From contig CM032123.1 in the NCBI GenBank assembly GCA_018894105.1, forward strand, positions 23,785,744 through 23,849,743: a stretch of DNA of 64,000 nt, in the 5' to 3' direction. The translations under genes were made by a program, and so were the position numbers. Below the pieces are notes generated by a model, which saw only the letters and a program-made list of their open reading frames with translations, was not told the origin of the DNA and did no database searches. This DNA is from Jacaranda mimosifolia (lineage: Eukaryota; Streptophyta; Magnoliopsida; Lamiales; Bignoniaceae). This document shows positions 12,721 to 24,506 of this stretch, piece after piece. Positions within the stretch are counted from its first letter, which is position 1; the number at the start of each line of letters is the position of its first letter.

Positions 12721-13225
12721 TAATGGAGAATTGAAACTCAAGGGGTTTTCAGATTCTAGTTTTCAATCCGATGTAGATAACCTAAAATCCACTTCTGGAT
12801 TCATATTTTGCCTCAATGGCAATATGGTGAGTTAGAAGAGTTACAAACAAGATACCACGGCTGATTCTACCATAGTGGCAAAATATATTACAGCTTCGAA
12901 AGCTGCAAATAAAGGTGTTCTGATGAAAAACTTCATCTAAGAGTTGGACGTAGTGCCTAGCGTGCTTGAGCCCATGGTTGTCTTCGAAGACAGCTGAGGA
13001 CTTGAGTTAAGATCTCATCAATAAATCCAAACACAGTAAATATGTTATCATTTTGATATAAGATATTAATTGATAAAGGCTACAACTGAGTGGATAAGGT
13101 TGCCTCAGAACAGAATATAGCAGAACCATTGTTTAAACCCATATATACAAATGGTCGCTGAATGACATCTTGAGAAGATGGGCCCTTAAGGCTACGGGGA
13201 ATTGGCTTTAGAGCAAATAGGAGAT
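12721..13225 (+). pseudogene. pol: Copy B: RNase H remnant and polypurine tract
   Basis: Recognisable LKGFSDSSFQSDVDNLKST and FIFCLNG blocks, then TTADST..AKYITASKAANKG, with stops throughout. The family's SWKSSKQDTTAD block is here SyKQDTTAD after a stop. The purine-rich AAATAGGAGAT at 13215-13225 precedes the second LTR and is the likely plus-strand primer. Confidence 0.82.
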
Positions 13226-15432
13226 ATTTGGAATAGCGCTCCGCAAGCCAATTTGATTTGCCTTGTAAACTATTTCTTTGTAAGATAATCTTGATTGGAT
13301 AATACTCATTGTATGGCCATCTTCATCTTATGCTATTTGTTTACTTCACTGGTATTTGGATGAAGCCTTTAGATCACATAAGACTATGGGACTTGATCAT
13401 GAATTGGATGGTGATCATAGAATAATTCTTACACAACCATGATCTTATATCTTCCAAGTCATAGGATCTTACAAGATAGGGCATCTAAGATTCGGATAGA
13501 ATTGCATTATTGATGCATATATCTAAAAGCTAGATGTTACTCCATTCCATGAGCAATCCTATATGAGACATAGATGTATATTAGTGGGCTCTTGTTAGAG
13601 AACAAGGTATTGAAGGCCCGTCTAGAGAATCTACTAGATAGCCGAAGTAGCAAGTTCTCTAGCTTACACTAGTGCATATTATTAGTCCTTTAACGTGAGC
13701 GTCCATGGTAAACATGTGTCTGGTCTTTATGCTTTGACTCTTCCCTGGTCACCTAGCGGGCCACTTAGGTTGAGATTGCACATGAGCTACTAGACATGGA
13801 GATTTGTGAGATCTAAGATAGAATCCTACTCCTCACTTTTTTGAAGGACGAGTGCATCTCCTATATGTTCTATAGTGATCGATTCCAACAAATCATTGTA
13901 CAAGGTGATGTGACAATTAGGAAGATGATTCCAAAGATGAGGTCATAAAGGGAATCGAACATTGAGAATAGAAGAATAGCATCGAGGCTATTAGGGAGCC
14001 GACTAATATCTTACCCTAGGCCTCTTTCATAGAGATAGAAGACGGAAGGACCGTATTTGCATGGTACGTGTAATGCTAGAATGGTTCTCAAAAAACATTC
14101 ATTTCAGCCATTTAGTTGGGATCCATAGGCTAGAGGTTGGACATCGACCATGGAGATTAGGTACTCTTTAATTAATGAGATTAATTGAATTGAGTCGCTT
14201 AGTTTAAAAGAGTTAAACTAATGTGAATATTTGATATTCCGTAAGTCACAAGGAGTTGTGAGCCCATGTCCAATGATTGGTAGAACCTAATTGGTCATAC
14301 ACAAAAGCCAATTGGATGACTTATTGAATGAAGGAGAATTTTCTAAGTGTTAGAAAATACACTTTTGACCAATTTTGAAGGAGGTGAAAACTGGAGTCAT
14401 TTTTAGCTTGATCAATTTAAGAGTTAAATTGGTCAATTTAATTTAAGAGTTAAATTAAGATCAATTAATTAAGAGTTAATTAATTGATGCCACATGACTA
14501 TCAATTGGTCAAAATAATTAAGCATTTTAACTTAGTAGTTAAGTCAAAGGATTGTTAATTAAATTAAAGTGCTTAATTTAAATAAATAGGAGAGTTTATT
14601 TTGGAGAATATTATTAAATGAAGGGTTTATTTAATATGGAATTAGAATTCATTTGAAAGACATTTCATTAGATGATAAATTCCAAATGACAATTAAATTC
14701 ACATTAACACTAATCGTTAGTGGCCACCTTGGCATTGACATGTGGCATGCCCTCCTTGAAGATGGTGTATGACCACACACCATCCTCCTTCTATATATAG
14801 ATATAGGAGGGGGCGGTCACAAGGTGACCATTATGCAAGGTGTGCATTATTCTCCTAACGACAAACTTGGCAGTGGGCATCTAATCGCTATATTCTCCGC
14901 AAATCCCTCCAAGCTTCATATTCTCCCTATTCATACTGGGTATTCTTTCTTCCATTTCTCTGCAACTATCTTTAGCCATTTTTGTAGAGAAAAGGGTCAC
15001 TCCATTTGGTGTGTGGACTATCTCATTAGAGGCAATATGCTTGGGTTGCTATTGCTCTTGTTGAAGTAGTTTCTAGCCACTGCTTGCACTGAGTTCTGGG
15101 AGGACTTATTTTGTTCTAATTGAGCTAAAATTTTGGCTGTAGCATCTTCAAGGTTTTGAGAGTATATAGTAAAATTTTTGGCTCAAAATAAGGAGTCTTA
15201 CTTAGAGAAATTGGCTGGTGTTTCTGCTGCACTAGTGAGGGAGAGCTTCAAGAGTTGAAGGGTGTTCTTCCTTGTTCCTTGATTTTTGGTTTCATCAAGG
15301 TATTTCCCTATCTAGAACTGAATCCCATCTTCTAGAATCCCATGCATGTCTAGATCCTTTTGGACGTGTGTGGGTTGGTTTTATTTAGTTTTTGTGAAAA
15401 ATATTTGGATCTTAGTGCCATATATACCTTCA
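13226..15432 (+). repeat. Copy B second LTR (internal)
   Basis: 2207 bp. It begins ATTTGGAATAGCGCTCC, so the terminal TGTTGG is mutated, and ends CTTCA. It acts as the 3' LTR for the gag-pol to its left and is itself followed by a primer site and leader, that is, a shared LTR of a tandem. The TATA palindrome is at about 14788-14810 and the AT-rich repeat zone at 14405-14590. Confidence 0.9.
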
Positions 15433-16090
15433 AGTGGTATTAGAGCCTTATTCATGTATGAATTTGGATTTTGCTAGGATGATTGGTTCTTGTGAAGAAT
15501 TGATCAACATCACCATATACTCGATCTATATAATGGGTTGGAGTGTATGGATGTTCTTGTTTGTGGCTCCTTGATTAATGGAATAAATCATGGTATTATG
15601 TGCTTTAAATGTTAAATCATGTGATGGGTATGTTTTAATTCATTTTTGCTAATGTTGAATTTTGATCTCACATTGGTGGGTGTTGTATGTTGTTGTAATA
15701 GGTTGTGAATGGCCTTAAGTTATTTTGGTCATTTTTGGTTCCAATAAGATTAGAGAAAATTGGAGATTCTTTGAAGAATTTGATTCTTGCTTAAACTTGT
15801 TTTTCAATCAATATTGAGCACTTGATAATTTCATTTTTAAAAGGTGTTTTAATCTGAAAATTTCATCTATGTTATGTGTTTTGATGTTTAGAAGTTGTTC
15901 TAAAAATCTTGGTGTACAAAAGTTGAGCCAAAAATGGCTTCACTTGCTCATGACTCAAAAATAGAAGAGCTGCCAGCATTTGGCAGGACACAACAAAGTA
16001 GTGGCCGAGAATTTTTGCCCAACCATGTGAAAGCCTCGGCCAGTAGCACTCGGTTTGGTTTTGGGATGAGTTTTGAGCTTTTCTTTTGGT
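15433..16090 (+). other. Copy B second primer site and truncated leader
   Basis: The primer site TGGTATTAGAGCC is at 15435-15447. The following leader matches the first about 650 bp of other leaders. It holds hairpins CTGCC/GGCAG (15970-15986) and TGGCCGAG/CTCGGCCA (16002-16009 with 16035-16042), both perfect. It breaks off at about 16090, where sequence jumps into the end of an LTR. Confidence 0.87.
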
Positions 16091-16293
16091 TGGTGTTTCT
16101 ACTGCACCAATGTGGGGACAACTTCAAGAGTTGAAGGGTGTTCTTCCTTGTTCCATGATTTTCAATTTCATCAAGGTATTTCCTTATCTAAATCTAAATC
16201 CTATGTATGTCTAGATCCTTGTGGATGTGTGTAGGCTAGTTTTATTTAGTTTTTTTGAGAAGTATTTGGATCCTAGTGCCACACATACCATCA
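16091..16293 (+). repeat. Terminal fragment of a third copy B LTR
   Basis: Matches the last about 200 bp of the LTR (TGGTGTTTCTACTGCACCAA onward) and ends CCATCA, a variant of CCTTCA, immediately before the TTTTC target repeat. The TTGG shared by leader and LTR at the junction near 16087-16093 suggests microhomology-mediated deletion. Confidence 0.85.
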
Positions 16294-16893
16294 TTTTCGT
16301 CACTTAAGGAACACAATAATGGGCTCAAAACTCATGCCAACCAAAACTGGTTGCTGCTGCCCGGGCGGTGTGCGCGGCTAGGTAGCATGTGCACATGTTT
16401 CCCTGATTGTGTGCACCAATAATTTTAGGACACTTCTTAGACATCAAATCACACATTATAATTGAAATTCCAGATTCAAAACACCTTTTGAAAATGGAAT
16501 TTCAAGTGCTCAATCATGTTTCTAGAAACAAGTTAAAGTAAGAATCACATTATTCAAAAATCTCCAGCAAACTCCAATCAAATTGGATCCAAAAATGACC
16601 AAAACTCTTTTAAGCCATCAACAACATGCAATATCAACATATAACATCAACTAATGCCAAATCAACATTTAATATTAGCAACTATGAATTAAAACATGCT
16701 CAACATATGAATTAACACCTTAAAACACTTACAAGCATAATTTCAATTCATCAAGCAATGGGCTACACACAATATCATCCAAATACTCCAATCGATCATA
16801 TGAATCGAGAAATTGGTGATTTTCATCAATTCATCACATGAATCAATCAATCAAAAATCCAAATCATAGCATGAATTAAGCTCCGATACCACT
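16294..16893 (-). other. Copy A leader, LTR-proximal part, with primer site
   Basis: Minus strand. The primer site TGGTATCGGAG is at 16891-16881, two bases from the LTR end. The leader reads on to 16294 and resumes at 5395 beyond copy B. It includes the GC-rich island near 16355-16400, in a form diverged from B, C and E. Confidence 0.87.
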
Positions 16894-18115
16894 TGAAGGC
16901 ACATGTAGGATCCAATAATAAAACCTTAAATAAACTAGGCTACACGTACAAACAAGGATCTAAACATTTTTATGATTTAAATTTGGATGGAGAATTATCT
17001 TGATTAGCATACATCCAAAGGAAGAAATTATCACACAGTGGCACAGTGGATTGGATGCAACTTTTGCCCAATCCAAAATTCTGAAAAACTTACAGCACCT
17101 TCTCAACTCCTTGATGAAGCTACTGTAAAAAATTCAGCTCAAAAAGCTGCAGTGAAGTGCCAAAAAAATCGCCCAGCGGACGGCCTTGACAGTGGACTCC
17201 AAAAGCAAGCAATTCAATTGTCTTGCCTCTAACGTTATGATCCACACACCAATGCTAGATTCTAATCTCCATAATATCAGCTAGAAAATACTAAGGAGAT
17301 TTGCAGAGATGGAGGCTTGATTTGAGGTAAGAGAAGAAGAGAAGAAGTGAAGAAGTGAAGATTTGACACATGAGATAACACTTGAGATTAGAGGGAATTG
17401 GCTTTTTTGTGTTACTCATTAGGTTCTACCATTCATTGGACATGGGCTCACAACTACTTGTGACTTTTTGAATATCATATATTAATTTTAGTTTAAAGTC
17501 CTTTAAACTAATTGACTCAATTCAATTAATCTCCATTAATTGAAGAGTACCCAATCTCCATGGTCGATGTCCAACCTCAAGCCCATGGAGCCCAACTAAT
17601 TGGCCAAAATGAATGTCTTTGGAGAACTACTTTAGCTCTATGCGTACTATATAAATACAGTCATTCAATCTCCTATCTCCCAAAGGAGGGCTAGGGTAAG
17701 ATATATACTGGTTCCCTAATAGCCTTAATGCTATGTTTCTAATCTCAATGTTCGATTCCTCTTATGACCTCATCTTTGGAAAACTCATTTTCCAAATTGT
17801 CATACTACCTTGTGTAAGGATTTCTTAGAATCAATCATTATAGAGTAAGTAGGAGATGCAATCGCCCTTTACAAAGATGAGAATTCGGATTCCATATTGG
17901 ATCTCACAAACCTCCATGTCTAAGTAGCTCATGCCCAATCACCACCCGAGTGGCTCGTTAGGTGACCATGGAGGAATCAAAGCATGAGGACCAAAACATA
18001 AGGTTACCATACATCCTCAGGTCAAAGGACTGATAATATGCACTAGTGTAAGCTGGAAAACTTGCCACTTTAGCTATCTAGTGGATTCTTAGGGCGGGCC
18101 TTCAGTGCTTTGTTC

Positions 18116-18802
18116 TAGGGATGGCAATTTATGCCCGATCCGTGGGTATCCACTCCGATCCGCTTCGATCGGGGCAGGTTTTCTACTACCCCACAGTGGA
18201 TCGGATCAGGTTTGGATTTATAGTAAAACTACCCTGAACCCGCCACGAAGTATTTATATATATATATATATTTATATTTAATTTAGTTTTTTACAAAAAA
18301 TATATATATAACAAACCCTAAACTATGATAGCATTTTTTTCTTTCCCTTTCATTCCTCACAATCGTGACTCCCAATAGTAGATTCAGAATACTTAGAAAT
18401 GCTCAGAAACTTTCCATTTGTTTGTTTTATGTAAAATTCACATGAAATTTAAGTTAAAACTGTAATATTTTGTTAATTGTACCCAAGAGTATATTCAGAA
18501 TACTTAGAAAATGCTCAAAAGCTTTCTATTTGTTTATTTTACGTAAAATTTATATGATATTTAAGTTAAAATTGTAAAATTTTGTTAATTGTATAGTGGA
18601 TAGTATTTTAAAAAAATAGAAAATATTAATTACGTATAGGCAGGTAGGATCGAGTAGGATCGGGTTCTATATTTACATTATATGTAGGGTTCGAATTTTC
18701 ACTCATAAAACCCACGAGATTGGTAGGGGCTGTATAAAATCTTTTAAGGGTGGGTTCAAGTTGAGTCAAAACCTATCACAACCCGCTCTGTTACCATCCC
18801 TA
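18116..18802. mobile_element. Non-autonomous hAT-like element (687 bp)
   Basis: Ends are inverted: TAGGGATGGCAA at left and TTACCATCCCTA at right. Flanks CTTTGTTC (18108-18115) and CCTTGTTC (18803-18810) are an 8-bp target duplication with one mismatch; uninterrupted LTRs here read CCTTGTTC once. An 8-bp duplication and TAGGGRTGGCAA-type termini are hAT superfamily traits. Subterminal regions are rich in GGATCGG and GGGTGGG-like words, also common in this group. No transposase frame is present, so it would depend on enzymes made elsewhere. Confidence 0.87.
18371..18595. repeat. Tandem duplication of about 111 bp inside the hAT-like element
   Basis: 18371-18481 and 18482-18595 are diverged direct copies. 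Both start CCCAAtAGTA/CCCAAgAGTA, contain TTCAGAATACTTAGAAA and end TTTTGTTAATTGTA. A short (TA)n run lies nearby at about 18252-18270. Confidence 0.85.
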
Positions 18803-19166
18803 CCTTGTTCTCTAACAAGCACGCACTAACATGCATCCATATCTCATATGGGATTGCTCATGGAATAGAGTAACATCCAACCCTTGGATTTATGCATCAT
18901 TAGTGCAAGTCTATTAGAATTTTAGATACCCTATCTCGTAAGATCCTATGACTTGGAAGATTTAAGATCACAACCATGTAAGACTTATTTCAAGATCAAG
19001 TCCCGTAGTCCAATGTGATCTAAGGGCTTCATCCAAATTCGAGTGAAGCAAATAATGAGCATAGGATGAAGATGGTCATATAATGAATATCATTCATTCA
19101 AGATTGTCTTACAAGGAAATAGTTTACAAGGCCAATCTAATTGGCTTGCGGGGGACTATTCCAACA

Positions 19167-21570
19167 CATGCTAGTACTTCAATTTCATGAATGGACCACC
19201 AGATGAAGAGTAATTAGAGGATGAACTCAATAGCGGCATTGGCGGTATTGTGGTGGTTTTATTTCAATTGAACGACAACTAGGTAACATAACACAAAATT
19301 AACTTAGGTGTTTTTATCAACACAGCAACATGAGTCGAGTGGTGGTAGTGGAGATCGATTTTGGTGGCGGTCTGGTAGCTTCAGGCCATAATCTCTGGGC
19401 CAACAATCTGAGTGCATGTGGACAAGTTTCGCTCTGTGAATTGGGTCAGAACTTGTTCGATTTAGTAAATTCTGTTTAAATGGTTGAATATCTTCTAATC
19501 TGATTTGATTAAAGTGTTGAGCTAATTTTCGATGCAAACTTAAGTTAATTGTGCCGAAATTATGATTATAAGCTGAAATGATCGAATAGGATTTTAATTA
19601 TCGTGAAGCATGGACCCAAATCACTAGTAAGAGACTAATTGTTGTTAATTAAGTTAATTGATGCATCTAAGAAGTTGAAATTATGAAATGGTAATAAGGC
19701 TTGAATATTATGAAGGCACATGTTAAATTCATGGATGTGGGCTAAATTATTAGTTATGGAATAAGAATGTTAATTTAAGTAATACTATTGAAAATGAAAT
19801 ACTGGCCCAAAGCTGATATATGTTCAATTAATGTTATTTGGTCAAAGTGGCATGTTAGGAAGAGCATTTGTGAATGAAATTCGTAATAAATCTTTAATTG
19901 CCTAAACGAGTCGAGTGAATGAATCTGGTAATATGAAATAGGTTATAGAGGAAAAAGGACTATAAATCTAAGTACTTTATTAGGAAGATCGATGTAGAAG
20001 GGTAATTGAGGGAATAAGTGAGCTAATATAATTAGAATGCATAAATGGCCACAAATACTGTTAGTAAACATCATATCGTATTATTGATACTTATTTTGTG
20101 TTTTAATTGAAAATAGGTGATGAGGATCCGAGTGTTCCTGACTACTAGAGACTCCTGATATGGACGTAAGATACTAGGTGAGGTCTATTTCAATAATACA
20201 AGATATTCTTATTGGGGAAAGAGCTTACATATAGTAAATACATGTTATTGCTTGATCATTCCTTCTTGAATTTGAAACTAATTCATTTCTCCATACTACT
20301 TTGTTTGTTAACAACTTACCTTCGAACTCATGCGTTGAATTCTAGATATTAGTTGAATGTTTCATATCACTCTTTCGTCCAAGGTCCATTCCTGAATCTT
20401 TGCTCGAAAGTAAGATTTTTTAAATATCAATGTTCCTATCTGAAAGGAATCCTGCGATATGTTATTTGAGATTTTGAACTTGCTAATATTTTTATTAGAA
20501 TTGAATTTGGAAATATTTTAATTGAACAAAACTTTTAGCACATCAAAAATGTTAAAGTATGATTGGATTGATTTATTTTCGAGCCAATCACCATATTTTA
20601 TGATACCGTTTGCAATGAGTCTAGCTGACTAGCAATTATTGAGCTATATTTGTTCTGAGGCCATCACATTGACTTGTTGATACTGTTTGTTTGCTTGACT
20701 AGACATCCTTGATTTTACAATGAACTTGTAAATGATTTTGAAAATTATTTTGTTTTATATGGCGATTGTGGTATATCATTTGTGTTGGTTGCTGGGACTT
20801 TCTTACCTATATCATATTATATTACCTTTGGGCATGCCCTTGGGGAGTTTGAGGTCCATAGAACTAGCTGGCAAGACGACTGGGATGACATTGGGCCATC
20901 GGTAGCTGGACTACTAGCCAGGACCCATTTGGTTTGTGATCCTGACTTCGGGATAGTTAGAGGTTGGCTGTTACTTGAAGCTTGATCAACAAGGATCAGT
21001 CTTACCAATTCGCATTATAATATTTGGACGAGCTGGCAGCTCTTCGAGGCGATATAAGGGAGTGGCTATATAGACTTTTGGGAGTCATAAGGTTAGAAAA
21101 CATCCCCTAGTCGATTTTATGAAATATGTTTACCCAACTGGTTTATGAAATTAAATAGATTTCAAAAAATTGAAATCTGAGTCTTTTATGAAACATTTCA
21201 TACACCCAGTTCTTTAAAACTAATATAATCCTTGAGTTTTGAAACATGTGATTTTCCATAAAATGCATTTAAAAGTTGATATGTCTCTTTGCTATTATGG
21301 GATGGCTTTGAGACAGATCATGATGTATTGTACTTTAAATACTAGTTTCCAATTCTAGTTCATAAATTTAGTGACATCTATCTACTGGTCAGCATCATAT
21401 TTGCTTACTTGGCCTTGACATTCGCTTTCAGCTGACCGTACTCGGAGCAAACATTCTTTATATGTGATGTATTCAGCCGTTACATTCTAACTATGTATCT
21501 TCGGTCATTACATCACTAGTTATTCAGACTTATCCTCTTTGTTTTATTCTTTTTGTTCTTTATCCCAAAT
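19167..21570. other. Non-copia island, unrecognised
   Basis: About 2.4 kb with no match to the copia LTR, leader or coding parts. Open frames are short (77 codons on minus at 19304-19537; 67 codons on plus at 20782-20985) and do not resemble known proteins to me. Composition is less stop-dense at 20780-21060. It is either old host intergenic DNA into which A and D inserted or an unrelated decayed repeat. CATGC at 19167-19171 would be the right target repeat of copy A if its partner exists left of the window. Confidence 0.5.
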
Positions 21571-22297
21571 TGAAGGAATAGAATGCACCCTAAGCTTAAG
21601 CCACATAGCACTTAAAAGTACTAGACTATAGAAATTGGTCATGTATATGATGGTGATCATGAAATAGGTCTTTATGGTCATGATTTCAAATATTCCAAGT
21701 CATAGAATCTTATGAGATAGGGCATCTAAGATTTGGATAAACTTGCACTAACAATGCATATTCTAAGGAGTTGATTATTTCCCCATTTTATGGGCAATAT
21801 ATGCTTGACATGGATGCATGTTAGTAGGTGCTTATTAGAGTACAAGTTTACTGAAGGCCTACTTAGAGAATCTACTAGATAGTTGTAGTGGCAAGCTCTC
21901 AAGCTTGCGATAGTGCATATAATTAGTTCTTTGACTTGAGGTTCCATAGCAACTTTGTATTTGGTTCCTTGTGCTTTAATTTTGCTCCAACCACATAGCG
22001 GGTTGTCCTGGGCATAGGTAGGGCTAGCTATCTAAGATGGCAGTTTATGAGTTCCAAGATGAGATTTGCTTTGCCCATTAGTGAAAAATAGGTTGATCTC
22101 CTATGCATTCTAAGATGATCAATTAAAGAAATGCTTACACAAAGTGATATAATATTTTAGAAAAGGAGTTTTCAAAAGATAAGGTCATAATAGGAATCGA
22201 ACATCAAGAATAGATACATAGTTATCAAGGCTATTAGGAAGCCAGCAAATATCTTACCTTAGGCCTCTTTTGGGAGATAGGAAATGGATGGACCGTA
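21571..22297 (+). repeat. LTR D, left part
   Basis: Starts TGAAGGAATAGAATGC and follows the copia LTR in diverged form with an early deletion of roughly 100-150 bp. The small-frame block at about 22040-22200 is heavily decayed. It is interrupted at 22298 by copy C after CCGTA and continues at 32549. It is the most diverged LTR in the window, consistent with being older than C. Confidence 0.82.
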
Positions 22298-24506
22298 TGT
22301 TGGAATAGTGCCCGCCTCGCAAGCTAATTAGATTGGCCTTGTAAACTATTTTCTTGTAAGACAGTCTTGAATGAGTGATATGAATATAACCATCTTTATC
22401 TTATGTTGATTATCTGCTTCACTCGCATTTGGATGAAGCCCTTAGATTACATTGGACTATGGGACTTGATCATGGTGATCATGGAATAAGTCTTACACGG
22501 TCATGATCTTAACTCTTCCAAGTCATAAGATCTTATGAGATAGGGCAACTAAGATCCAAATAGACTTGCACTAACAATGCATAAATCCAAAGGTTGGATG
22601 TTGCTCCATTCCATGAGCAATCCTATATGAGATATTGATGCATGTTAGTGGGTGTTTGTTAGACAACAAGGCACTGAAGGGCCGCCCAAAGAATCCATTA
22701 GATAGCCGAAGTGACAAGTCGGTAGTGGCAAGTTCTCCAGCTTACTCTAGGGCACATTATTAGTCTTTTGACTTGAGGATCCATGATAACCTTGTATTTG
22801 GTCCTTATGCTTTGACTCTTCTTTGGTCACTTAGCGGGCCACTCGGGTTGAGATTGCACACGAGCTACCAGACATAGAGGTTTGTGAAATCTAAGAAGGA
22901 ATCCTACTAGTTGCTTTTGTGAAATGTGAGTGCATCTCCTATGCGTTCTATAATGATCGATTCCAAGAAATCGTTGTGCAAGGTGATGTAACAATTTGGA
23001 AAGATGTTTCCAAAGATATGGTCACTTAGGGAATCAAACATTGAGAATAGAAACATATCATTGAGGCTATTAGGGAACTGACTAATATCTTGTCCCAGGC
23101 CTCTTTTGGGAGATAGGAGATAGAATAGTCGTATTTGCCTGGTACGCTTAATGCTAGAATAGTTCTTCAAGAGAATTCATTTCAGCTAATTAGTTGGGCT
23201 CTATGGGCTTGAGGATGGACATCAGCCATGGAGATTGGATATTCTTCAATTAATGAGATTAATTGAATTGAGTCCTTAGTTTAAAGGAGTTTAAACTAAC
23301 GTGAATATTTGATATTCCATAAGTTACAAGGAGTTGTGAGCCCATGTCCAATGAATGGTAGAACCTAATGGGTCACACATAAAAGCCAATAGCTTGACCT
23401 ATTGAGAAAAGGAGAATTTTCTAAGAGTTAGAAAATTCATGACCAAATTTAAAGGAGGAGAAAATTGTAGTCATTTTGATTTGATCAATCTAAGTGTTAA
23501 ATTAGTCAATATAATTTAAGAGTTAAATTAAGATCAACTAATTTAGAGTTAATTAATTGATGTCACATAGCTATTAATTGGTCAAACTAATTTAAGAGTT
23601 AAATTAATTTTGACTAGCTTAAAGAGTTAAGCATTTTGACTTAAGAGTTAAGTCAAAGGATTACTAATTAAATTAAAGTATTTAATTTAATTAAATTGGA
23701 GAGTTAATTTTGTAGAATATTATTAAATGAAGGGTTCATTTAATATGAAATTAGAATTAATTTTGAAGAAATTTCATTAGATGAAATGTAAATTCCAAAT
23801 GACATTCAAATTTACATTAACACTAATTGTTAGTGGCCACCTTAGCATGGACACTTGGCACCCTCTCCTTGAGGATGGTGTATGACCATACGCCATCCCA
23901 CTTCTATATATAGATATAGGAGGAAATGGGGCTGCTAGGTGGTGAAGAATTGCTAGGTGTCAAATATTCCCCCAACAAACTTCGATAGTGGGCATCTAAT
24001 TGTTAGCATCCCATTATTCTCTCCAATCTCCTTGCTTTTCTCCTCCATTTTTGAGCCTTCTCTTCTCCTTTTTCTCTACAAATATCTCTAGCCATATTGT
24101 AGAGATTAGGTCCTAGATATGGTGTGTGGACTATGTCATTAGAGGCTAACCGTTTGGTTGCTTTTGCTCTTGTTTGAGGCAGTTTATGGCAACCATTTAG
24201 ACTGAGTCCTATGAGACCTTTTGGTGTTTTATTTCGGCTAATTTTTAGTTTGTTGTATCCTCATGGTGTGATGACATTCCAGTAAAGTTTTTAGCCCAAA
24301 AGGATAAGTCTAACTAAGGGAAAACTGGTAGTGATCCAATGGTTGAAGCGAGTGTTTCTTGCTCCTTGAATTTTTTGTCATCACCAAGGTATTTCGTTTC
24401 TATAAATCTAATTCCTATGCATGTCTTGATCCTTGGGGATATATGTGGGCTAGTTACATTCTTGTTTTTTGAAATTATTTGGATCCTAGTGCCATACCCA
24501 TCTTCA
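22298..24506 (+). repeat. Copy C 5' LTR
   Basis: TGTTGGAATAG to ATCTTCA. It contains a small-frame block whose start codon is ATA (22874), an AT-rich zone with about six TTAAGAGTTAA-like words (23485-23700), and a TATA palindrome (23902-23922). Confidence 0.93.
23902..23922 (+). promoter_or_regulatory. TATA box, copy C 5' LTR
   Basis: TTCTATATATAGATATAGG: TATATATAG within the conserved inverted repeat, one arm with a base change. Predicted core promoter. Confidence 0.65.

Larger units (their letters stand above)
5396..16293 (+). mobile_element. Copy B: Ty1/copia retrotransposon nested in copy A, with three LTR segments
   Basis: Structure: LTR 5396-7536, leader, gag-pol remnant to 13225, second full LTR 13226-15432, a second primer site and leader (15433-16090), and the last about 200 bp of a third LTR (16091-16293). 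Flanking pentamers are TTTTT (5391-5395) and TTTTC (16294-16298), a target duplication with one mismatch. Outside both ends copy A's leader is contiguous. The extra LTR-leader-LTR end fits a tandem double element that later lost most of its second half. All coding parts carry stops and shifts. Confidence 0.9.
1..19166 (-). mobile_element. Copy A: Ty1/copia retrotransposon, minus strand, split by copy B
   Basis: Read on the minus strand: 5' LTR (16894-19166), primer site (16880-16891), leader (16294-16893, continuing at 5395-4050), gag, protease, integrase, the start of RT, then the 3' LTR (1-1422), which runs off the window. Copy B occupies 5396-16293. The A leader on each side of B aligns without a gap to the uninterrupted leader of copy E, which shows nesting. 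RT from its middle onward and all of RNase H are missing, because the LTR abuts RT at 1422/1423. Stops and frameshifts occur throughout, so the copy is dead. The left end and its target duplication are outside the window. Confidence 0.9.
16894..19166 (-). repeat. Copy A 5' LTR carrying a hAT-like insertion
   Basis: Minus strand, from TGTTGG at 19166 to the terminal CA at 16894. It is interrupted at 18116-18802 by a hAT-like element. It also lacks most of the AT-rich and TATA zones that other LTRs have: text jumps near 17400-17420 from the post-promoter region to the block next to the pre-promoter sequences. Without the insertion it is about 1.6 kb, shorter than the 2.2-kb norm, and probably has no promoter. 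Confidence 0.87.

Noticed and set aside
15433..16293. Separate short retroelement after copy B second LTR
   Set aside because: No target repeat at either inner boundary; the outer repeat at 16294 pairs with 5391, so it belongs to B.
18249..18273. (TA)n stretch as an origin or promoter
   Set aside because: Simple repeat within the hAT-like element without other supporting signals.
20782..20985. 67-codon frame in the non-copia island as a host exon
   Set aside because: No known protein similarity, no splice context that I could support, and an overlapping open frame on the other strand (20817-21008).
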